From an uncultured Eubacteriales bacterium (GTDB lineage Bacteria; Bacillota; Clostridia; Christensenellales; UBA1242), in the NCBI GenBank assembly GCA_948971535.1, contig CARFEX010000003.1, forward strand, positions 1 to 21,227: 21,227 nucleotides of DNA. The letters are read 5' to 3'. The position numbers and the translations under genes are program-made. Positions 1-7,701 of this stretch are shown here, one piece after another; within the stretch, counting starts at the first letter, position 1, and every line of letters starts with the position of its first letter. The notes beneath the pieces were generated by a model. The model made no database searches, was not told the DNA's origin, and saw only the letters and a list, made by a program, of their open reading frames with translations.

Positions 1-41
1 TAATTTTAATTTTAATTTTTTTAGTTATCAAATATAAATTT

Positions 42-84
42 AAACGTTACTTTTTTTGGTTTGAAACGTTACTTGTTTGGTTTG
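42..84. repeat. 22-bp tandem duplication downstream of rpoC
   Basis: Two head-to-tail copies are seen: bases 42-63 and 64-84. Both begin AAACGTTAC and end GGTTTG, and they differ only in the T-tract between (seven T's in one copy, TTGTT-like in the other). The copies sit in a non-coding AT-rich stretch (1-100) that also starts with short TTTTAA-type repeats. No gene or clear promoter is seen in 1-100. It may be a simple slippage duplication; a protein-binding role is possible but unsupported. Confidence 0.7.
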
Positions 85-100
85 AATTTTTTGTATTATA

Positions 101-131
101 AAAAAACAATGCCATTTCTAGCATTGTTTTT
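101..131 (-). terminator. Intrinsic terminator of the rpoBC operon
   Basis: Bases 102-112 and 121-131 are perfect reverse complements (11-bp stem, 8-nt loop). Read on the minus strand, the stem ends in a run of U's followed by UAUAAUAC. The hairpin starts three bases after the rpoC stop codon. The A/U-rich stem base with a central AAUGC/GCAUU core fits a rho-independent terminator that ends the rpoBC transcript. Confidence 0.85.
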
Positions 132-134
132 ATC

Positions 135-3100
135 TTATTCACCTACAGCGATATCTGTATCATCTTCATCTTTAACTGAAACAGGCATAACTGAACGATA
201 TTTTTTAAGTCCTGTACCTGCTGGGATAAGTTTTCCGATAATAACGTTTTCTTTAAGTCCGAGAAGATTATCAATTTTACCTTTTACTGACGCATCAGTA
301 AGAGTTCTTGATGTTTCTTGGAATGATGCTGCTGATAGGAATGATTCTGTTGAAAGAGATGCTTTTGTAATACCTAGAAGGATACGTTTAACTGTTGCAG
401 GCACTCCACCTTCTTGAAGTATTTTTTCATTCTCTTCATCACAACGATAAACATCAATTACTTCACCTGGGAGAAGGTTTGTATCTCCTGCAGATTCAAC
501 TTTAACTTTCTTAAGCATTTGACGTACAATAATTTCTACGTGTTTGTCATTAACTGTAACCTCTTGACCACGGTATGTTGAAATAACTTGGTTAAGAAGA
601 TACTCTTGTACACCTTTTACACCTCTCATTCTGAGAAGGTCTGATGGATTGATAGCACCAACTGTAAGTTGTGAACCTGGCTCAACCACATCACCATTCT
701 TAACATTAAGAACAGCTGGTTTCTTTGCTTCATATTCTACTTCACCATCTTTTGTATTGACAGTAATGTAGTAATATTTATTATCTTGTTTAATAGAAAC
801 TTTACCTGTAACTTCTGAAAGAATTGATTCACCTTTTGGCTTTCTAGCTTCAAAGATTTCTTCTACACGAGGTAGACCTTGGGTAATATCAAGCGCTGAG
901 GCAACACCACCTGAGTGGAAAGTTCTCATTGTAAGCTGTGTACCTGGTTCACCAATTGACTGTGCAGCAACTGTACCAACAGCTTCGCCGATAGTAACAA
1001 TATTCTTTCCTGATAGGTCACGTCCATAGCATTTTGAACATACACCATGCTTGCAACGGCAAGTAAGAACTGAACGAATTTGAACTTTCTTAATTCCAGC
1101 TTCTGTAATAGCAGTTGCTTGTTCAAATGAAATCATTGTATTTGCAGGTACGATAACTTCGTTAGTTTTAGGATTAACAATATCTTCAACAGCCACTCTA
1201 CCGTAAATTCTATCAGCAAGTGTTTCTTGAACAACACCATCTTCAACGAGGTCACTCACCCACATACCTTTAACTTTTTCACCTGCATCAGCAAAGCAGT
1301 CATCAGTTGTAACAACTACATCTTGAGAAATATCTACAAGACGGCGTGTTAAGTAACCAGAGTCAGCTGTCTTAAGAGCTGTATCTGTAAGACCTTTACG
1401 AATACCACGTGCTGAAAGGAAGTATTCAATAGGGCTAAGTCCTTTACGGAAACTTGCTTTTACTGGAATATCGATTTTTTCACCAGATGCTGTAGTTTTA
1501 ATTCCGACCATACCGCAGGTTGAGTTCAACTGACCTTTAGAACCACGGGCACCTGAAACTGCCATGATTTTAAATGGGTTAAAATCGTCAAGACTATTGA
1601 AAAGAATTGTTTCAACTTGTTTTTTAGCATCTTCCCAAATGTCAATGTTATTTTTTAACTTTTCGTCAAGAGTAATAAGACCTCTACGAAGTAGTTTTTC
1701 ATTTTCTAGAGCTTTGTTTTCTGCTTCTTTTACGATAGCTTCCTTTCCTTCTGGCTCTTGAATATCGAATACGTTTACTGTTAATGCACCAAGAGTTGAA
1801 TATTTATATCCACACTCTTTAATTTTATCTACAAGTTTGGCACATTCTGTAATACCAAATTTATCATAAGCTTTCGCCAAGATATTTTTAAGGTCTTTCT
1901 TTACAATATTTTGATTTAGTTCTAGCTCACAAATATTCTCTTCTTTGCTTCTATCTACAAAACCAAGTTCTTGTGGTATATATTGATTAAATAATATTCT
2001 ACCAACAGAAGTTTCGATACGTTTTGAATAAACTTTACCATTTACCTCTTTAGTTATACGAACTTGTATTTTTGCTCTTAAATCAAGATTTTGTGTTTGA
2101 TATGCTATAATAGCTTCTTCAGCAGAAGAATAAACACTACCTTCACCTTTGCATCCTGGCTTAATCATTGTCATGTAAGCACATCCCAAGATTATATCTT
2201 GTCCTGGTGTTACGATTGGTTCACCAGATGAAAGTTTTAAAAGGTTGTTTGATGCAAGCATAAGATTTCTTGCTTCTGTTCTTGCGTCTATTGAAAGAGG
2301 AACGTGAACAGACATTTGGTCACCATCAAAGTCCGCATTGAAAGCTTCGCAGGCAGCTGGGTGGAGTTTGATAGCTCTTCCCTCAACAAGAACTGGCTCG
2401 AAGGCTTGAACTGAAAGTCTATGAAGTGTTGGAGCACGGTTAAGGAATACTGGATGGTCTTTGATAACCTCGGCAAGTATATCCCATACCACAGGTTTTT
2501 CTTTATCAATCATGCGTTTTGCTGATTTGATATTGTGTGATTTGTTAAGTTCTACAAGGCGATTTATTATAAATGGCTTGAAAAGTTCAAGAGCCATTTC
2601 TTTTGGAAGACCGCATTGATACATTTTTAGTTCTGGCCCAATAACAATAACTGAACGGCCTGAATAATCAACACGTTTACCAAGGAGGTTCAATCTGAAA
2701 CGTCCTTGTTTACCACCAAGCATTGCTGTTAATGATTTCAAATCACGTTGTTTTGATGACTGAACTGCTTTACCACGTTTTCCATTATCGATAAGGTTGT
2801 CAACAGACTCTTGGAGCATACGTTTTTCATTTCTGATAATTACGTCTGGTGCCCCAAGTTCGATAAGTTTTTTAAGACGATTATTTCTATTTATAACACG
2901 TCTATAAAGGTCATTTAGGTCACTTGTTGCATATCTACCACCATCAAGTGGAACCATTGGACGAAGTTCTGGTGGAAGAACAGGAAGAACATCAAGAACC
3001 ATCCATGTTGGATTGTTTCCACTCTTTATGAAAGACTCAACAACGTCAAGTTTTTTCATAGCCTTAATTTTTCTCTGTCCTTTGAGACCAGGAAGTGTTT

Positions 3101-3680
3101 CTTTAAGCTGTTTTGACTCTTTTGCAAGGTCAACTTCATCTAGAAGACGCTTAATAGCCTCGGCGCCCATGCCAACTTCAAATGCATTTTCGCCATATTT
3201 TTCACATGCATCACGATAATCTTTATCTGTGATAACCTGTTTGTATACAAAGTCAGTTTGTTTTGGGTCAAGAACAACATAGCATACATAATATACTACT
3301 TGTTCAAGAGATTTTGGAGTCATTTCAAGGAGTGTTCCTATCTTTGAAGGAACGTTTCTGAAATACCAAATATGAGTACAAGGTGCTGCAAGTTCGATGT
3401 GTCCCATTCTTTCACGGCGCACTTTTGCTCTTGTTACTTCAACTCCACACTTATCGCACACTACTCCCTTATAACGCACTCTTTTATACTTTCCGCAATG
3501 ACATTCCCAGTCCTTTCTAGGTCCAAAAATCTTTTCGCAGAACAAGCCGTCTTTTTCTGGTTTTTGTGTACGATAGTTGATTGTTTCTGGCTTTGTAACC
3601 TCACCATAAGACCATTCTCTAATCTTTTCAGGTGAAGCGATTCCAATTCTTATAGAATCAAAGTTGTTAAGTTCAAACAT
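135..3680 (-). CDS. rpoC: DNA-directed RNA polymerase subunit beta'
   Basis: This is the large catalytic subunit of bacterial RNA polymerase; with beta it forms the active-site cleft. The 1181 residues match the usual Bacillota length (about 1200), without the large lineage inserts of Proteobacteria. Visible motifs are the N-terminal zinc site C60/C62/C75/C78, the absolutely conserved NADFDGDQM metal-binding loop (residues 448-456, Mg-binding D450, D452, D454), the trigger-loop region around 744-781, and the second zinc site C795/C874/C881/C884. Residue 84 is Arg, a basic residue where the fidaxomicin-sensitising Lys of C. difficile lies (known from that enzyme; drug response here is inferred). 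The ATG at 3680 is preceded 7 nt away by AAGGGG (3693-3688). It lies 27 bp after the rpoB stop, so the two are co-transcribed; a terminator follows directly. No frameshift or truncation is seen. Confidence 0.99.
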   Translation of the reverse strand: MFELNNFDSIRIGIASPEKIREWSYGEVTKPETINYRTQKPEKDGLFCEKIFGPRKDWECHCGKYKRVRYKGVVCDKCGVEVTRAKVRRERMGHIELAAPCTHIWYFRNVPSKIGTLLEMTPKSLEQVVYYVCYVVLDPKQTDFVYKQVITDKDYRDACEKYGENAFEVGMGAEAIKRLLDEVDLAKESKQLKETLPGLKGQRKIKAMKKLDVVESFIKSGNNPTWMVLDVLPVLPPELRPMVPLDGGRYATSDLNDLYRRVINRNNRLKKLIELGAPDVIIRNEKRMLQESVDNLIDNGKRGKAVQSSKQRDLKSLTAMLGGKQGRFRLNLLGKRVDYSGRSVIVIGPELKMYQCGLPKEMALELFKPFIINRLVELNKSHNIKSAKRMIDKEKPVVWDILAEVIKDHPVFLNRAPTLHRLSVQAFEPVLVEGRAIKLHPAACEAFNADFDGDQMSVHVPLSIDARTEARNLMLASNNLLKLSSGEPIVTPGQDIILGCAYMTMIKPGCKGEGSVYSSAEEAIIAYQTQNLDLRAKIQVRITKEVNGKVYSKRIETSVGRILFNQYIPQELGFVDRSKEENICELELNQNIVKKDLKNILAKAYDKFGITECAKLVDKIKECGYKYSTLGALTVNVFDIQEPEGKEAIVKEAENKALENEKLLRRGLITLDEKLKNNIDIWEDAKKQVETILFNSLDDFNPFKIMAVSGARGSKGQLNSTCGMVGIKTTASGEKIDIPVKASFRKGLSPIEYFLSARGIRKGLTDTALKTADSGYLTRRLVDISQDVVVTTDDCFADAGEKVKGMWVSDLVEDGVVQETLADRIYGRVAVEDIVNPKTNEVIVPANTMISFEQATAITEAGIKKVQIRSVLTCRCKHGVCSKCYGRDLSGKNIVTIGEAVGTVAAQSIGEPGTQLTMRTFHSGGVASALDITQGLPRVEEIFEARKPKGESILSEVTGKVSIKQDNKYYYITVNTKDGEVEYEAKKPAVLNVKNGDVVEPGSQLTVGAINPSDLLRMRGVKGVQEYLLNQVISTYRGQEVTVNDKHVEIIVRQMLKKVKVESAGDTNLLPGEVIDVYRCDEENEKILQEGGVPATVKRILLGITKASLSTESFLSAASFQETSRTLTDASVKGKIDNLLGLKENVIIGKLIPAGTGLKKYRSVMPVSVKDEDDTDIAVGE

Positions 3681-3707
3681 AACTATTCCCCTTTTTCCTT
3701 TTCTTTA

Positions 3708-6700
3708 TTACTCGTCAAAATCTCCAAAATCATCAAAAATGTCCAAATTTGATAGGTCATTTTTTGTACTTTCTTCAAATACTTCTTGAAGTTCGTCTTT
3801 TGTTTCTTCTTCAGCTTGTTTTTCACCAAGCATATCATCGAAGTCTAGGATTTCTTTAAGTTCATTTTCTGTATCACTTGCGATTGTAACTTGGTCTTGT
3901 TCGTCTTGACTAAGTTCTGAAAGTGAAATTTCTTTATTACCCTCTGTGAGAATCTTGATATCAAGTCCGAGTGCTTGTAGTTCTTTTACAAGTACCTTGA
4001 ATGACTCTGGAATACCAGGTTCTGCAATAGGCAATCCTTTAATAATAGATTCATAAGTTTTAAGACGTCCATTAAGGTCATCTGACTTAACTGTGAGCAT
4101 CTCTTGCAAGATGTGTGAAGCACCATATGCTTCGAGAGCCCAAACTTCCATTTCACCAAATCTTTGTCCACCAAAGAGTGATTTTCCTCCGAGTGGTTGT
4201 TGTGTGATAAGTGCGTATGGTCCAATTGAACGAGCATGGATTTTTGAGTCAACCATGTGTTCTAGTTTGAGCATATATTTCATACCGATTGTGGTAAGGT
4301 TATCAAATGGCTCGCCTGTTCTACCATCGTAGAGTTGTACTTTTCCGTCTGGACGGAAGTTGTTTTCAACAAGGAGTTCTTTAATTTGTTCTGCTGTTGC
4401 ACCATCGAATGCTGGAGTTGCAACTTTCCAGCCAAGTGCGTTGGCTACAAGGCCAAGGTGAACTTCCATAACCTGTCCGATATTAAGACGTGATGGAATA
4501 CCAAGTGGGCTGAGCACAATATCTAGTGGTTGTCCATTTGCAAGGAATGGCATATCTGCTTCTGGAAGCACAATTGAAACAACACCTTTATTACCGTGGC
4601 GTCCTGCCATTTTATCTCCGACAGAAAGTTTACGTTTTTGAGCAACAGTAACCTTAACCATCATTGTTACACCTGGTTCAAGGTCATCTTTGTTCTTCTT
4701 AGAGAATACTTGAACGTCTACAACTACACCGCCCTTTCCATGTTGAACACGGAGTGATGTATCACGAACTTCTCTTGCTTTATCTCCAAAAATTGCTCTT
4801 AAAAGTCTTTCTTCTGGAGTGAGTTCTGTTTCTCCCTTTGGAGTAACTTTTCCTACCAAGATGTCGTTTGCATGAACTTCTGCACCAATTCTAATAATAC
4901 CATTTTCATCAAGGTCTTTAAGTGCTTCTTCTCCAAGGTTTGGAATATCTCGTGTGATTTGTTCATCACCAAGTTTTGTTGTTCTACATTTGATTTCTTG
5001 GTCGTAGAGTGTGATTGAAGTATACACGTCTTCTTTAACAAGTCTTTCATTGATAAGGATAGCATCTTCGTAGTTTTGTCCTTCCCAGTTCATATAACCG
5101 ATAAGAACATTTTTACCAACGGCAAGCTCACCATTGTCAGTTGAGTAACCATCTGTGATTACATCACCTTGCTTAACTTTTTCGCCTTTTACTACACATG
5201 GACGTTGATTGAAACAAACATCGTCATTTGCTTTTGCGAATTTTGTTAGGTTATAAATATCTTCCTGTCCGTTTTCTGCAAGAATACGAATTTCATCAGC
5301 TGAAACATAGGTTACTGTACCACTATTTTTTGCAAGGTGAACACAACCTGAATCTTTTGCAGCTTTTGCTTCCATACCAGTACCAACAATTGGCGCTTCT
5401 GGGCGGAGAACTGGAACTGCCTGACGTTGCATGTTCGCAGCCATAAGAGAACGGTTTGTTTCGTCACCATTTACAAAAGGAACAAGGCTTGTTGAAACTG
5501 AGATAAGCTGTCTTGGAGAAACATCCATATAGTCTACTTGACTAGCTGGAACTTCAATAATAGTTGCTCCATGACGGCATAGCACACGTTTATTAATAAA
5601 GTGGCCTTCTTCATCAAGTGGCTCGATTGCTTGTGCGATAAAGCTATCGTTTTCAACATCTGCCATTTTATATTCAACTTGTTTTGTTACAACACCCTTT
5701 TCTTTATCTACCACTCTATAAGGTGTTTCAAGGAAACCGTAATCGTTAACTTTAACATAACCTGCTAAGGTATTGATAAGACCGATTGATTGACCTTCTG
5801 GAGTTTCAATAGGGCAAATTCTACCATAATGAGTAAAGTGAATATCACGGATTTCTGGGTCTGCTCTTTCCTTTTTAATACCGCCAGGTCCAATCGCTGA
5901 AATACGGCGTTTTTGTGTAATTCCTGAAAGTGGATTTTTTTGATCCATAATTTGTGATAACTGGCTTTGTGCAAAGAAATCACGAAGAGCTTTATTCACT
6001 GCTTTAGGGTTCATAATTTGAGAAGGGGTAACCTCTACAAATTCACGACCTTGAAGAGTTTCTTTTACGTTTACAGAAAGTTTTGTCACACCAGAACGGA
6101 AAGCATTGCATGCAAGTTCCCCAACTGTTGCAACTCTCTTATTTGAAAGGTGTTCAATTTTGTCAAGAGAACCTATATCTTCAAGTACATCAAGATAACA
6201 ACTGATTGTAGCAAGGATATCATCCATAGTAAGAGTTGTAATAACAAGCTCTTTTGCATTTGCTTTGATAGCTTCAATTCTCTTTTCTTTTGTCTTGTTT
6301 TCTTTAAGGATTTGTTCAAGAACTGGATAATAAACATCTTCGTAAATTCCAAGTTCTTCTGCGTTGCATGGAAAAACTTCTGATAGATTTACTCTATAAT
6401 TTCCTCTAATAAGATGTTTTTTATCAGCGAGTTGAACCCAAACTTCATTAACACCAGCATTTTGAACAGCTTTTGCTGAAGTTTTAGTAAACTCTTCTCC
6501 TGCTTTAACGATAAGTTCGCCATCTACAATAATGTCTTCTGCAGACACAAGTCCTGGAAGTCTTTCTTGAAGTTCAAGTTTCTTGTTAAATTTATATCTA
6601 CCAACTCTTGAAAGGTTATAATAAGCATCAGTAAAGAATGAAACATTAAGGAAACTTCTTGTAGTTTCTGCTGATGCAACATCTGCTGGACGAGTTTTTC

Positions 6701-7409
6701 TTGAAAATTCAAGAAGAGCCTCTTCCTGAGTTGTTTGAGTTTCTCTATCTAGAACATTTTTGATGTATCTATTGTTTCCAAAAAGTTTTAAGATTTCTTC
6801 ATTTGTGAAACCAAAACATTTAAGGAAAAGTCCAAGAGTTATCTTGCTCTTTCTTTCAAGAACAATTTTGAGAATTTCATTTGCACCCTGTTCTATTTCA
6901 ATCCAAGTTCCATGAACTGGTATCATTTGTGCACGAAGAGTTGCGTTGTTATCCTTTTCACGAGAAAGGTAAACACTTGGTGCACGAACAATTTGGTTGA
7001 TTACAACTCTTTCAATACCATTGTAAATAAATGAACCTTGTTCTGTCATCATAGGCACATCACCCATGAATACCTCTTGTTCTACTGCTTGTCCTGTTTC
7101 CTCAACGACAAAGCGAGCCTTAACCTTTAATGGAGAAGAATATGTTGCACCACGGCGTTTGCATTCTTTAATAGAATATTTTGGTTCAGCAAAAGGCAAA
7201 ATTTCTGTTATATAGAGTTTTGCTTTTCCACTATAGTCTTGCAATGGGAAAAATTCATCAAGTACAGTCTTGATGCCGTTTTCCAAAAAGTTTTTGTATG
7301 AATTTTTTTGAATTTCCAGTAAGCCTGGCATTTCAGCAAATTCTTCACATCTTGCAAATGAATATCTTTCAGCCTTGCCGTTTTTGATTTTCTTTACATT
7401 TACAGTCAT
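3708..7409 (-). CDS. rpoB: DNA-directed RNA polymerase subunit beta
   Basis: This is the beta subunit of RNA polymerase, 1233 residues, complete. The rifampicin-pocket cluster I lies at residues 483-510 and is followed by HYGRICPIETPEG (527-539). The C-terminal half has the conserved KMAGRHGNKG segment and the GGQRFGEMEVWALEA clamp-binding motif. An acidic tail of roughly 80 residues, rich in D/E and ending DDFGDFDE, follows the conserved C-terminus. In the rifampicin region, Q499 replaces the usual His (E. coli 526), with I487 at F514, K491 at N518 and G496 at E523. The ATG at 7409 has an AAGGAG ribosome binding site at 7423-7418 with 8-nt spacing. The gene has its own strong promoter and a terminator-like leader hairpin, and forms an operon with rpoC. 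No rplL or other ribosomal protein gene is found upstream. Confidence 0.99.
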   Translation of the reverse strand: MTVNVKKIKNGKAERYSFARCEEFAEMPGLLEIQKNSYKNFLENGIKTVLDEFFPLQDYSGKAKLYITEILPFAEPKYSIKECKRRGATYSSPLKVKARFVVEETGQAVEQEVFMGDVPMMTEQGSFIYNGIERVVINQIVRAPSVYLSREKDNNATLRAQMIPVHGTWIEIEQGANEILKIVLERKSKITLGLFLKCFGFTNEEILKLFGNNRYIKNVLDRETQTTQEEALLEFSRKTRPADVASAETTRSFLNVSFFTDAYYNLSRVGRYKFNKKLELQERLPGLVSAEDIIVDGELIVKAGEEFTKTSAKAVQNAGVNEVWVQLADKKHLIRGNYRVNLSEVFPCNAEELGIYEDVYYPVLEQILKENKTKEKRIEAIKANAKELVITTLTMDDILATISCYLDVLEDIGSLDKIEHLSNKRVATVGELACNAFRSGVTKLSVNVKETLQGREFVEVTPSQIMNPKAVNKALRDFFAQSQLSQIMDQKNPLSGITQKRRISAIGPGGIKKERADPEIRDIHFTHYGRICPIETPEGQSIGLINTLAGYVKVNDYGFLETPYRVVDKEKGVVTKQVEYKMADVENDSFIAQAIEPLDEEGHFINKRVLCRHGATIIEVPASQVDYMDVSPRQLISVSTSLVPFVNGDETNRSLMAANMQRQAVPVLRPEAPIVGTGMEAKAAKDSGCVHLAKNSGTVTYVSADEIRILAENGQEDIYNLTKFAKANDDVCFNQRPCVVKGEKVKQGDVITDGYSTDNGELAVGKNVLIGYMNWEGQNYEDAILINERLVKEDVYTSITLYDQEIKCRTTKLGDEQITRDIPNLGEEALKDLDENGIIRIGAEVHANDILVGKVTPKGETELTPEERLLRAIFGDKAREVRDTSLRVQHGKGGVVVDVQVFSKKNKDDLEPGVTMMVKVTVAQKRKLSVGDKMAGRHGNKGVVSIVLPEADMPFLANGQPLDIVLSPLGIPSRLNIGQVMEVHLGLVANALGWKVATPAFDGATAEQIKELLVENNFRPDGKVQLYDGRTGEPFDNLTTIGMKYMLKLEHMVDSKIHARSIGPYALITQQPLGGKSLFGGQRFGEMEVWALEAYGASHILQEMLTVKSDDLNGRLKTYESIIKGLPIAEPGIPESFKVLVKELQALGLDIKILTEGNKEISLSELSQDEQDQVTIASDTENELKEILDFDDMLGEKQAEEETKDELQEVFEESTKNDLSNLDIFDDFGDFDE

Positions 7410-7446
7410 TTGAAATTCTCCTTTTTATTGCAGTCTGCTAATAGGC

Positions 7447-7491
7447 AAAAAAAGGACTTTGTGCCACCAAAAATGGCACAAAAGTCCCCTT
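7447..7491 (-). terminator. Terminator-like hairpin in the rpoB leader (candidate attenuator)
   Basis: On the minus strand, arm 7487-7474 (GGACTTTTGTGCCA) pairs with arm 7466-7454 (TGGCACAAAGTCC) with one bulged base and a 7-nt loop. Seven T's follow at 7453-7447. This is a textbook rho-independent terminator, but it lies between the rpoB promoter and the rpoB start, ending about 37 nt before the ATG. It therefore must act as a partial terminator or regulated attenuator, or as a second stop for read-through from the upstream gene. The structure is seen; its regulatory use is inferred. The stem is GC-richer than its surroundings. Confidence 0.8.
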
Positions 7492-7524
7492 TATTCAGTT
7501 TTGCTCAATCAACCATTCTGAATA
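7492..7524 (-). promoter_or_regulatory. Small hairpin in the rpoB leader just before the attenuator
   Basis: Bases 7524-7518 (TATTCAG on the minus strand) pair perfectly with 7498-7492 (CTGAATA), leaving a 19-nt loop. It abuts but does not overlap the terminator-like hairpin, so the two could stack rather than exclude each other. No known ribosomal-protein leader motif was recognised. A 7-bp A/T-rich stem with a long loop could be chance. Confidence 0.4.
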
Positions 7525-7546
7525 CTGCATTATTATAGTTGAAATT

Positions 7547-7585
7547 ATTATATCAAGGTTGAATATTTTTGTCAACTATTTTTTT
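7547..7585 (-). promoter_or_regulatory. Consensus sigma-A promoter of rpoBC
   Basis: The minus strand has TTGACA (7575-7570), a 17-bp spacer and TATAAT (7552-7547), all perfect matches. A TG one base before the -10 gives an extended -10. Seven A's on the minus strand (7585-7579) lie just upstream of the -35 and resemble an UP element. Expected transcription start is near 7540, giving a leader of about 130 nt. The promoter lies downstream of the terminator of the preceding gene, so rpoBC is transcribed independently. Confidence 0.92.
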
Positions 7586-7617
7586 ACAACTTTACATAAG
7601 AAAATACCTCTTTAATT

Positions 7618-7657
7618 AAAAAAATCTGCTCCGAAACTTGTCGAAACAGACTTTTTT
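7618..7657 (-). terminator. Intrinsic terminator of the giant lipoprotein gene
   Basis: Arms 7657-7642 and 7633-7618 form a 16-bp stem (A/U base pairs at the foot, then a G.U, then CUGUUUCG against CGGAGCAG with G.U wobbles) around an 8-nt loop, with a seven-T run ending at 7618. It lies 44 bp after the stop codon at 7702. It separates the upstream two-gene unit from the rpoBC promoter, which begins about 30 bp further on. Confidence 0.85.
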
Positions 7658-7701
7658 GGGTTATTCATCTATTTTAAGCATTCTCAGATAAATTAAATTT
7701 A

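Noticed and set aside
95..100. TATAAT on the minus strand directly after the rpoC terminator.
   Set aside because: It lies in the T-tract and AT-rich tail of the terminator and the matching -35 position (TGCTAG) has no consensus; likely chance.
5228..5446. Open frames on the plus strand inside rpoB (and similar ones in rpoC, the giant gene and the ATPase gene).
   Set aside because: They lie antisense to well-conserved coding sequence, lack ribosome binding sites and show no recognisable domain; they are by-products of codon bias.
7532..7537. A second TATAAT on the minus strand downstream of the rpoB -10.
   Set aside because: The sequence 17 bp upstream (AACCTT-like) has no -35 match, and the perfect promoter 15 bp upstream explains transcription.
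7660..7701. Possible small RNA or peptide in the gap after the giant gene.
   Set aside because: Only 44 bases of AT-rich sequence lie between stop and terminator, with no start codon in good context or further structure.
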